DNA of 13,523 nucleotides from Flavipsychrobacter stenotrophus (GTDB lineage: Bacteria; Bacteroidota; Bacteroidia; Chitinophagales; Chitinophagaceae): NCBI GenBank assembly GCA_947371715.1, contig CANBQQ010000040.1, positions 1 through 13,523 of the forward strand, read 5' to 3'. The translations under genes were made by a program, and so were the position numbers. Below are positions 6,046 through 12,969 of the stretch, piece by piece (the first letter of the stretch is position 1; every line of letters begins with the position of its first letter). A model generated the notes under the pieces. It was not told the origin of the DNA and searched no databases. It saw only the letters and a program-made list of their open reading frames with translations.

Positions 6046-6759
6046 ATGGCAAATACAGTTTTTCACGCAGCAGACAAAAGAGGTCATGCTAATCATGGTT
6101 GGCTCAATGCACACCATTCATTCAGTTTTGCAAACTATCACGATCCCGCCAAAGTTCACTTTGGTGTATTAAGAGTACTCAATGATGACATAGTAGCTCC
6201 CGGCATGGGCTTTGGTAAGCATCCGCACGATAATATGGAGATCATCACTATAGTGCTGGATGGTGTGTTGGAACATGCAGACAACATGGGGCACACAGAA
6301 ACCATAGTACCTAATGAGGTGCAGGTAATGAGCGCGGGCACAGGTGTTTATCACAGTGAATACAATCACTCTAAAGACAAGTCTGTAAACCTGATACAAT
6401 CATGGATATTCCCTAACAAAAAGGCAGTTAAACCCCGTTACGATCAAACCAAGTTTGCGCCTGAAGATCGCGTAAACCAGTTACAAACACTTGTATCACC
6501 AATAGACAACGCAGACCCGGGATTGAAGATCCACCAGGACGCGTGGATATACCGCACAACCCTTGAAGCAGGCAAGACAGTTACTTTGTCACCACACAGC
6601 AAAGATCATGGCTTCTACATATTTATGCTAGATGGTAAGATCAACGCCGGCGAACAGGTGTTAGGCAAGAAAGACGCCCTGGGCATCAGTGATATAGACT
6701 CAGTAATACTGACAGGCGTAGATACCAGCGATATACTGATCTATGAAGTGCCGATGTAA
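6046..6759 (+). CDS. Pirin family bicupin, YhhW/quercetinase type
   Basis: A 237-residue cytoplasmic bicupin of the size of E. coli YhhW. The four metal ligands expected from YhhW are in place: His59 and His61 in GKHPHDNMEIITIVLDG, and His103 and Glu105 in AGTGVYHSEYNHS. The N-terminal GWLNAHHSFSFANYHDP motif and NLIQSWIFPN are also family signatures. Some members cleave the flavonol quercetin, releasing carbon monoxide; others are annotated only as pirin-related and may act as redox or regulatory proteins, so the substrate remains open. It is preceded by an AT-rich region with AAAAATCAACAATT before the ATG. It converges on the CstB-like gene, with two palindromes between. Confidence 0.9.
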   Translation: MANTVFHAADKRGHANHGWLNAHHSFSFANYHDPAKVHFGVLRVLNDDIVAPGMGFGKHPHDNMEIITIVLDGVLEHADNMGHTETIVPNEVQVMSAGTGVYHSEYNHSKDKSVNLIQSWIFPNKKAVKPRYDQTKFAPEDRVNQLQTLVSPIDNADPGLKIHQDAWIYRTTLEAGKTVTLSPHSKDHGFYIFMLDGKINAGEQVLGKKDALGISDIDSVILTGVDTSDILIYEVPM

Positions 6760-6780
6760 GTAAAAAAACAATAACATCTT

Positions 6781-6814
6781 AGATTTGACAACTTTTTAGA
6801 AAGTTGTCAAATCT
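6781..6814. repeat. 34-bp perfect palindrome, copy 2
   Basis: Arms AGATTTGACAACTTT and AAAGTTGTCAAATCT surround the loop TTAG. It is the exact reverse complement of the element at 778-811, so the loop shows that the two copies are inserted in opposite orientation. It starts 21 bases after the pirin stop codon, in another gap between converging genes. Similarity to copy 1 may continue slightly outward (CCGCA at the same offset on one side). Confidence 0.85.
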
Positions 6815-6837
6815 ATCCGCAATAATGCCGGTTATTA

Positions 6838-6878
6838 ATAATAAAAACGGGAACTCAATTGAGTTAACGTTTTATTAT
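6838..6878. terminator. Imperfect inverted repeat between converging genes
   Basis: A perfect core AACTCAATTGAGTT (6852-6865) is extended, after two mismatched pairs, by ATAATAAAAACG on the left and CGTTTTATTAT on the right with one bulged A. The A-run before it and T-run after it suit a terminator readable on both strands, serving pirin and the CstB-like gene. It is AT-rich and imperfect, so the terminator role is an inference. Confidence 0.45.
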
Positions 6879-6907
6879 AATGAAGTGTAAAACACACTTT
6901 TTACGTT

Positions 6908-8314
6908 TTAGTTTTCACTTAACTCCGGCAGTACCAGTTCAATGGTCTTCTCATTCTTGATCTTACCATATCCACCCAATACATTGCGCAGGTTATGTAT
7001 GCCCTGACGCTTGATAAGTGATGCAGCAATTACCGAGCGATAACCTCCTGCACAATGTATGTACAGGTTATGTTCTTCATCATCCAGTGTAGCTATGTGG
7101 AGTGGATCTGTCAATGTATCTAGTGGCACATTCATAGCACCCTTTACGTGTCCGGCGTCAAATTCACTTACCTTGCGCACATCCACTATAGCCAGGCGAT
7201 CATCGTGTGGTATGTCCATTGCCAGTTCGTCAGGCTCTATGTCTATGATCAGGTCTATGGTTTCTCCCGCATCTCTCCATGCTTCAAAACCACCCTGCAG
7301 GTACCCGTGTATATTGTCTATACCCACACGTGCCAGACGGGTAATGCTTTCTTTCTCCTTACCTTCTTCGGTAACCAGTATCAGCGCTTGCTTCAATGGC
7401 AATAAAGTTCCTGCCCATTCAGCAAAACGCCCTTCCAGGCCTATGCTAATCGCTTCAGGAACAAACCCTTCAGTAAATGTTGTGGCAGGGCGGGTATCCA
7501 GTATCCACGCGCCTTCACTTGCCTTTTCTTTGAACGCAGCTATGCTCAATGGTGTTAATCCCTTTGTGTAAACCTCATCAATATTATCGTATCCCTCCTT
7601 GTTCAAGCGTGCATTTAGCGGGAAGTAAACAGGAGGTGTATTGAGTCCGGTTGTAACGGCATCAATGAACTCTTCCCTGGTCATATCCTGCAGCGCATAA
7701 TTGGTTGCTTTCTGTGCACCAATAGTACTTGATGTATCCGGTCCCAGGTTCTTTCCACATGATGATCCCGGTCCGTGTGCAGGATAAAGTAGGATATGAT
7801 CCTCGAGAGTCTTGATCTTTTGTGTCAGAGAATCATACATCATAGATGCCAGATCTTCCTTGCTCATATTGCCGCTAAACAGGTCAGGACGGCCCACATC
7901 ACCTACAAACAGCGTATCGCCTGTAAATATGCAGTATGGTTCGTTCTTTTCGTCGTTCAGCAGGTAGCACGTACTCTCCAATGTATGGCCTGGTGTATGT
8001 ATAGCCTTGATGGTCAGCTTACCTATTTTAAACTCTTCGCCATCTTTTGCCACATATGGATCAAAAGAAGCCTTTGTGTCAGGACCGTATACTATGGTCG
8101 CACCGGTCTTACGTGCAAGGTCAATATGACCGCTTACAAAATCTGCATGAAAGTGCGTTTCGAAGATATACTTGATCTTTACGCCGCGCTCTTCAGCCAT
8201 TTGCACATATGTGTCTACATCACGCAGCGGATCAATAACTGCCGCCTCTCCTTCACTTGCTATAAAATAAGCTGCTTCGCTCAGGCAGTTAGTATATAGT
8301 TGCTTTACTTCCAT
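6908..8314 (-). CDS. Persulfide dioxygenase-rhodanese fusion, CstB-like
   Basis: A 468-residue cytoplasmic protein. Residues 1 to about 205 form an ETHE1-type metallo-beta-lactamase domain with metal ligands His54, His56 and Asp58 (THFHAD), His110, Asp133 and His180. This domain oxidises glutathione persulfide or similar low-molecular-weight persulfides to sulfite. Residues about 265-350 form a rhodanese-like domain in which the active-site loop reads LVTEEGKE with no cysteine, so it is catalytically dead. Residues about 370-460 form a second rhodanese with the active loop CAGGYRS (Cys421), able to carry a persulfide. Cys186, in GPGSSCGKNL, is in the position of a persulfide-binding cysteine described in staphylococcal CstB. 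The three-domain order is that of CstB, so a role in sulfide/persulfide detoxification is likely. No sulfide:quinone reductase or CsoR-type regulator gene is adjacent. Confidence 0.9.
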   Translation of the reverse strand: MEVKQLYTNCLSEAAYFIASEGEAAVIDPLRDVDTYVQMAEERGVKIKYIFETHFHADFVSGHIDLARKTGATIVYGPDTKASFDPYVAKDGEEFKIGKLTIKAIHTPGHTLESTCYLLNDEKNEPYCIFTGDTLFVGDVGRPDLFSGNMSKEDLASMMYDSLTQKIKTLEDHILLYPAHGPGSSCGKNLGPDTSSTIGAQKATNYALQDMTREEFIDAVTTGLNTPPVYFPLNARLNKEGYDNIDEVYTKGLTPLSIAAFKEKASEGAWILDTRPATTFTEGFVPEAISIGLEGRFAEWAGTLLPLKQALILVTEEGKEKESITRLARVGIDNIHGYLQGGFEAWRDAGETIDLIIDIEPDELAMDIPHDDRLAIVDVRKVSEFDAGHVKGAMNVPLDTLTDPLHIATLDDEEHNLYIHCAGGYRSVIAASLIKRQGIHNLRNVLGGYGKIKNEKTIELVLPELSEN

Positions 8315-8337
8315 TTTGTTTCAATATTTATATTATA

Positions 8338-8345
8338 CAAAGATA
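8338..8345 (-). promoter_or_regulatory. Candidate -7 box for the CstB-like gene
   Basis: On the minus strand TATCTTTG matches TAnnTTTG exactly, 23 bases before the ATG, giving a leader of roughly 15-20 bases. No clear TTG is found at the -33 position. Confidence 0.45.
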
Positions 8346-8461
8346 AGTGGAAAAATCGGGTGTTCATATTTCGCCCATTATAACGGGATTGAAGATATCA
8401 ATAATGACTGTAAAATATTATTTTCACGTATCTATTTATTTATGAAACCCGTTGTACCATG

Positions 8462-8492
8462 TCAATAACTTCACGAAACGTGAATTTATTGA
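8462..8492. promoter_or_regulatory. Palindromic operator of the HigBA locus
   Basis: Arms TCAATAACTTCACG and CGTGAATTTATTGA pair at 13 of 14 positions around the spacer AAA. It lies 20 bases upstream of the higB start and just before a TAAATTTG box, where a bound repressor would block RNA polymerase. HigA-type antitoxins with HTH domains bind such palindromes to repress their own operon, so this is the likely autoregulatory site. Confidence 0.65.
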
Positions 8493-8502
8493 CCAAAAGT
8501 AT

Positions 8503-8510
8503 TAAATTTG
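8503..8510 (+). promoter_or_regulatory. Candidate -7 box of the higBA promoter
   Basis: TAAATTTG matches TAnnTTTG exactly and is 11 bases after a TTG, closer than the usual spacing. It ends one base before the assigned higB ATG, so the transcript would begin at or just inside that codon. Either translation is leaderless or the true promoter is elsewhere. Confidence 0.35.
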
Positions 8511-8511
8511 T

Positions 8512-8844
8512 ATGCGCGTACATCTTATAAAAGAAAAAACGATCAGAAACTATGTCTTAAATAATGCAACCAGTCACGTTCCATTTGAATAATGGCTGTC
8601 GAAGGTTACAAAAGCCGACTGGCACATTCCTAAAGACATACAAAACACTTTTAAGTCCGCTGATCTTTTAGGTAAAAGTAGTAAGAGAGTTGTTTTCGAT
8701 GTAGGTGGCAATAATTACAGGATGATCTGTAAGTATGCATTTGGGGCAACGGAAGTTCATCTTTTTGTATGTTGGATCGGCACCCACGCCGCATACGATA
8801 AAATCTGTGCAGAACAGAAACAATATTCAATAAATATTTATTAA
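8512..8844 (+). pseudogene. higB: HigB-type toxin (RelE-like mRNA interferase) with in-frame stop
   Basis: The frame from ATG 8512 reads MRVHLIKEKTIRNYV, then meets TAA at 8590-8592 (codon 27, between FE and WLSKV). It continues without further stops for 83 codons to TAA at 8842. The continuation carries HigB family hallmarks in order: ADWHIPKDI, a SADLLG segment, RVVFDVGGNNYRMI, and WIGTHAAYDKI near the C-terminus, the most conserved part. The total of 110 sense-equivalent positions is the normal length of these ribosome-dependent mRNA-cleaving toxins. One substitution (for example from CAA, AAA or GAA) explains the stop. No start codon suited to producing the downstream part is visible. The antitoxin gene follows after 10 bases. 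It could be a genuine loss of toxin, a sequencing error, or a readthrough codon; the first seems most likely. Confidence 0.85.
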
Positions 8845-8854
8845 ATCAATACAA

Positions 8855-9301
8855 ATGACTACGCTAAAATACAAAGTAATTACCTCAGAAAAGCAATATG
8901 ACAATTACTGCAAAATACTGGAACAATTACTTTTCAGCACACCAAAGAGTAAAGCAATAAATGAAGAGGTAGCATTACTTACGCTTTTGATCGAAACCTG
9001 GGACAAAGAGCATTCTATTTTCAATCAATTGGAACCGGTGGCTTTATTGAAATCATTAATGAAGGAACATCAGTTAAAGTCACTCGATATTGCAAAAAAA
9101 TTAAGCGTCAGTCCGGGGTTGGTGTCTGATATTCTCAACTATAAAAAAGGATTCTCAAAGGAAGTGATTCGAAATCTCTCTGAATTATTCAAATTATCGC
9201 AGGAAGCTTTTAATAAACCTTACAAATTAAAATCTCCCGTTAATGCACATTTAAAAGATGCAAGTGTAATGAATACAGTAAAGGAACTGAATGCAGCATA
9301 A
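8855..9301 (+). CDS. higA: HigA-type antitoxin, HTH transcriptional regulator
   Basis: A 148-residue intact antitoxin. The first half (about 1-60) is helical and includes the NEEVALLTLLIETWDKEH stretch seen in HigA-like proteins next to HigB toxins. The second half is an XRE/Cro-type DNA-binding domain, with the helix-turn-helix at about 75-98 (LDIAKKLSVSPGLVSDILN) followed by KEVIRNLSELFKLS. It would bind and neutralise HigB and repress the operon through the palindrome upstream of higB. It starts 10 bases after the toxin frame, the toxin-first order typical of higBA. The codons are visibly more A/T-rich than in the flanking genes, which fits acquisition by transfer. With the toxin frame broken, the antitoxin may remain as an orphan regulator. 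A strong terminator follows. Confidence 0.85.
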   Translation: MTTLKYKVITSEKQYDNYCKILEQLLFSTPKSKAINEEVALLTLLIETWDKEHSIFNQLEPVALLKSLMKEHQLKSLDIAKKLSVSPGLVSDILNYKKGFSKEVIRNLSELFKLSQEAFNKPYKLKSPVNAHLKDASVMNTVKELNAA

Positions 9302-9323
9302 CAATATGTGGCAATAAAAATGA

Positions 9324-9365
9324 AGAGGGTGTTTCAGACAAATGAAACACCCTCTCTTTCTTTTT
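9324..9365. terminator. Strong terminator shared by higA and the T9SS substrate gene
   Basis: AGAGGGTGTTTCA and TGAAACACCCTCT form a perfect 13-bp stem around GACAAA, followed on the plus strand by CTTTCTTTTT. On the minus strand it is followed by TCATTTTTATTG, so it may serve both converging genes, more strongly for higA. Confidence 0.9.
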
Positions 9366-9383
9366 AAGAACTAAGTAGCAGCA

Positions 9384-12300
9384 TTACCTCAGCAATGTAA
9401 CATTACCGGTCTTGTTAATGATCTTGCCATTGAGTGATACTCCCTGGATATTGTAAACATAAACCCCAAATGGTTGTGGCTCACCCTTCCAGCTACCATC
9501 CCATCCTTCGTTGATGTCCTTTGTTTCGAACACCACATTACCCCAGCGATTATAAACCCTGAAGTAGTTAAGGTGCGCCATGCCCTTATCTATAGCAAAG
9601 AACTTGTTGTTTGTGCCGGTGCCCGGAGTAAATGCATTAGGCAGTTCCAATATAGCACCATCATCCCTGATAACATATATAGAATCAACAGCCTTACAAC
9701 CATGTTCGGTAGTGCCCGTTACTATGTACAGTGTGCTCACATCGGGGCTGGCTGTTGGGTTAGCAACATATGGATAATCCAATCCTGCAAAAGGAAACCA
9801 TGTGAACGACGAACAGTTAGTTACAGGTTCTATATGGAATGTCTCCCCTGCATATAACGTCACTGATTCCGGTATCGATATCATGGCGCCCGGGTATACG
9901 GTAGCTGTCCAGTAAACGGTGTCTTTACATCCCACTGCCGACGTGGCTATGATCGTATAGGTCTGGTCGGCGATAGGCTTAATTACAGGAGCGCCACTTG
10001 TGCTATCACTTACGTACATGGCCGGATGCCATGCATATGTGGCCGGCACTGTAGAGCTTGCTGTAACGATAAGACTATCATGCGGACAGAACGCAGCATC
10101 AGGAATGATAGACGCGAAGTTGCCCGGTTGAATGGATATCAGTGCAGAGTCTTTTGCTTTACAACCAGCAGGTGTAGTTACCGTAACGACAAGGTTGGTA
10201 TTGATAGTGCCATCAAAGACAACATTTGCAGAGGTGCTGTTATCCAAATCGGCAGATGGAGACCATGAATACAGGTAACCACTATACCATGCCGGGGCTA
10301 CCGATGCATGTATATGTAATGTGTCGAACTGGCACACAGGGCGATTGCCTCCTATATATACAGTAGGGTTAGGCTGCACATCCAGTTGCAGTGTCGCAAA
10401 CATATCGGGGCAGCCGGGGTAAGAGGCCTTTATGATATAAGTTACCGAAGTATCAGGGGCCAACGTAGTATTGAGTGAATTTGGTCCGGCAATACCCGTA
10501 GTCGGTAACCACTGGTAAGTGAAAAGCGGATCGCCCGTACCTATTGCCTGCACTACCTGTCCCTGGCAAATGGCAGTATCTATCGGACTAATAGTAATTG
10601 CATTTGGCAACACTTTTATGGTCACCACATCATTCACCGAGCAGTTGGCCGCCGTAGGCGCTGCAGTTACTATATAAGTATGCACACCCACAGTAGCGGG
10701 TGTTACTACGGTATTCGGCATGGTATCATTGGCTACCTCTGGAGCTCCCGGCACCCACTGGTAGTGATAATAATTGGTTGTGGCATTACTTCCCGGTACG
10801 GTAACGTCAACTGTAAGAGATTGTCCCAGGCAAATGGTATCCCTGAAATTCTGAGCAATGCCCATTGTATCTACCTTTATATGGAATACATGTACGTAGT
10901 CAGGGCAATTGGCGTAAGAACCGGTTGCAGTGTACGTATAAGAGCCCCAGGAGGTTGGTGTTATTACAGGTGCCATACTGGTAGAGGTAACTACCCCGGT
11001 TGCCGGTGTCCATGTATACTTGATCTCTATGCTGCCCGTTACGTTCAGGGTAACTGAGTTACCAAGGCAAATATTGGCATCAGGAGTATTAATTGTAAAA
11101 TCACCTATCGTATGTACCCTCACTGTTTCCCGGCCTATACAACCGCTCAGGGCACTTGGAGAAACAGTAACTGTGTAGGTAACATCGCCGGCGGCAGTAG
11201 GGGTCACCACCGGATTAGACACGCCCGTACTACTCAAGTTAGTTCCCGGAGACCAGCTATAAGTATACGGCACACCCGCGGGGCTTACCGTAGCATGCAG
11301 CACCACCGGCACACCTACACAGGTTTTGACGACTGCTGAGTCCATTGTGACAAGCGGCAGCTGAGCCACATTGATAGTAAAATGTTTGGAAACCGGCGGA
11401 CACCCACTCGACGACGATGCCGTGACCGTGTAGGTAGTGGTCACCGTTGGCGTAAGTATCGGGTTCATTATTGTAGGATTGGAAACACCGGTAGTAGGCA
11501 CCCAGCTATAAGTAAGTAATGGCGGCCCTACAACCGAAGCATTGATAGACTGTCCTATACAAATTCCCGTATCGCGGTTGTTGAGTGTAATATTGAAGGT
11601 ATCGTGAACAAATGTGAGGTTATACTTCACCGTATCGCATGCACCGGAAACATTTACACCTGTAATTGTATATGTCATGGTAGTATTGATACTGTCGGCC
11701 GGTATCACATTAGCCACGCCATTGGTATCTGTTAGATAGGTTGATGGCGACCAATTCCAATGATAAAAAGAACCACTACCCATAGATACCAGCACGGTGT
11801 CGAAATTGTAAGAACACAAATTGATCGTATCACCCGAATTGAAAGAGATACTATTGACCTGGAATGCTGGTTGAGTGGCATCCAATGCACTATCTATATA
11901 AGCAGCGTTAAGGATATAAGCATATGTTAGAGAGGTACTGTCTCCGGCTGCTATTGTGCCGATATTATATACCAGCCCTATGCCCACATCAGAAACCAGG
12001 TTAAAACCCTGTGTGTAATGAAAAGTAGTCGTTTCATTGTAAATGGCCGGCAAAGAAACCCCACCAGGATCCAGACCAAAGTCATAGATCACAGATTTCG
12101 CACGGCAATCTTTCGTACCCAATCCCAGGTATGCATTGGTTGCAAATGCACCTACACCTACTGCAGAAACTAAGACCCTGTTACCGGGGCTAGGCAATTG
12201 ATACGTGATCGTATTACTGGTGGTGAAGTCTCCCGACTGTGTCTGCTCATTATCCGGATCCACAGTTCTCAGGTAGTAAATGTTGTTAAGTGGCGTCGCT

Positions 12301-12884
12301 CCTGTATTAGTGAGCACTACATTAACCGTGAAAAACAACTTGGTCGTATCTAAAATAGTTGTCTGGCGTATACCCAATGCACCCTGGTTACCTTTCCATA
12401 TGCCTTTGCTTATCCCCCCTGAATTTACATACCCGAAATTTGTACCGGCTAGTGTACCCGTAAAACCAGTTGTTGGAAGTCCAAATGAGTTATATGATGG
12501 TATGTATGCTTCAGATTCGCTGCCGTTCACATTTATAGCCCAGCCTTCTTGTGGTGTACCCGGAAGGTAAAAATCTCCGAAATAACCCGGAGCCCCTACG
12601 CCCCATCCATCACGGCCATAGTCGGCCACAAATCCCAGAAAGTTGGCACTTACGGTAGCTGAACCCGCTGCAGGATCCCAGAAATTAAAAGTAGTGCCCG
12701 GTCCCAGGTTAGGGTGATACGTAGCAGGTGCCGGAAGTGTACTTCCGTAACCGCCATTGGGAGCAACACCTATTTCAACATACTTGCCTTTAAGAAAGAC
12801 ACAATCGCCCACCGCTTGGGCCATAGTGTTGTTTATGGCTAGTACACAAAGGATTATCGATAAGAAGAAACGCTTATTTATCAT
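9384..12884 (-). CDS. Large secreted PKD-like repeat protein with T9SS type B C-terminal domain
   Basis: A 1166-residue protein starting with a signal peptide (MINKRFFLSIILCVLAINNTMAQ). Residues about 24-340 form an N-terminal beta-rich domain that I cannot assign to a named family. From about 345 to 1075 there are roughly nine tandem immunoglobulin/PKD-like units of about 75-90 residues. Each has a recurring pattern: ICxGxxxxL, then Y-x-W-x-P, a NPxxxP segment, TYTVTAS and a closing GC. The cysteine pair per unit suggests a disulfide. The last 85 residues, from LPNAFTPGTGTNNKF through YFRVYNRWGN, GWDG, GVYVYNIQG and GNVTLLR, are the gliding motility-associated (type B) sorting domain. It directs export through the outer membrane by the type IX system. 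It is probably a cell-surface or released adhesin or structural protein. A paralog lies 85 bases upstream on the same strand. Confidence 0.9.
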   Translation of the reverse strand: MINKRFFLSIILCVLAINNTMAQAVGDCVFLKGKYVEIGVAPNGGYGSTLPAPATYHPNLGPGTTFNFWDPAAGSATVSANFLGFVADYGRDGWGVGAPGYFGDFYLPGTPQEGWAINVNGSESEAYIPSYNSFGLPTTGFTGTLAGTNFGYVNSGGISKGIWKGNQGALGIRQTTILDTTKLFFTVNVVLTNTGATPLNNIYYLRTVDPDNEQTQSGDFTTSNTITYQLPSPGNRVLVSAVGVGAFATNAYLGLGTKDCRAKSVIYDFGLDPGGVSLPAIYNETTTFHYTQGFNLVSDVGIGLVYNIGTIAAGDSTSLTYAYILNAAYIDSALDATQPAFQVNSISFNSGDTINLCSYNFDTVLVSMGSGSFYHWNWSPSTYLTDTNGVANVIPADSINTTMTYTITGVNVSGACDTVKYNLTFVHDTFNITLNNRDTGICIGQSINASVVGPPLLTYSWVPTTGVSNPTIMNPILTPTVTTTYTVTASSSSGCPPVSKHFTINVAQLPLVTMDSAVVKTCVGVPVVLHATVSPAGVPYTYSWSPGTNLSSTGVSNPVVTPTAAGDVTYTVTVSPSALSGCIGRETVRVHTIGDFTINTPDANICLGNSVTLNVTGSIEIKYTWTPATGVVTSTSMAPVITPTSWGSYTYTATGSYANCPDYVHVFHIKVDTMGIAQNFRDTICLGQSLTVDVTVPGSNATTNYYHYQWVPGAPEVANDTMPNTVVTPATVGVHTYIVTAAPTAANCSVNDVVTIKVLPNAITISPIDTAICQGQVVQAIGTGDPLFTYQWLPTTGIAGPNSLNTTLAPDTSVTYIIKASYPGCPDMFATLQLDVQPNPTVYIGGNRPVCQFDTLHIHASVAPAWYSGYLYSWSPSADLDNSTSANVVFDGTINTNLVVTVTTPAGCKAKDSALISIQPGNFASIIPDAAFCPHDSLIVTASSTVPATYAWHPAMYVSDSTSGAPVIKPIADQTYTIIATSAVGCKDTVYWTATVYPGAMISIPESVTLYAGETFHIEPVTNCSSFTWFPFAGLDYPYVANPTASPDVSTLYIVTGTTEHGCKAVDSIYVIRDDGAILELPNAFTPGTGTNNKFFAIDKGMAHLNYFRVYNRWGNVVFETKDINEGWDGSWKGEPQPFGVYVYNIQGVSLNGKIINKTGNVTLLR

Positions 12885-12969
12885 GGCTGTATTTACCTTT
12901 ATCTGCTTATTAAATAGTGAAAGACAAAGGAATACAGGTAGTAATTATTAACAATGCAACTAGCGGGCC
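12885..12969. other. Short gap between the tandem T9SS substrate genes
   Basis: These 85 AT-rich bases separate two same-strand genes. I see no hairpin terminator and no exact TAnnTTTG promoter, so the two genes may be co-transcribed. Confidence 0.4.

Noticed and set aside
6883..6900. AAGTGT/ACACTT stem followed by T-run near 6883-6905
   Set aside because: Only six base pairs with weak AT-rich composition; too small to call a separate terminator beside the larger palindromes.
7059..7571. 170-codon open frame antisense to the CstB-like gene
   Set aside because: It is serine-rich and lies fully opposite a gene with intact catalytic motifs; a typical shadow frame.
7796..8299. 167-codon frame antisense to the metallo-beta-lactamase domain
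   Set aside because: Composition is unlike a real protein, and it covers the HxHxD and other metal-ligand codons of the true gene.
8512..8592. A 26-codon stand-alone peptide gene ending at the higB stop
   Set aside because: The conserved HigB sequence continues in the same frame after the stop, so this is the broken toxin and not a separate peptide.
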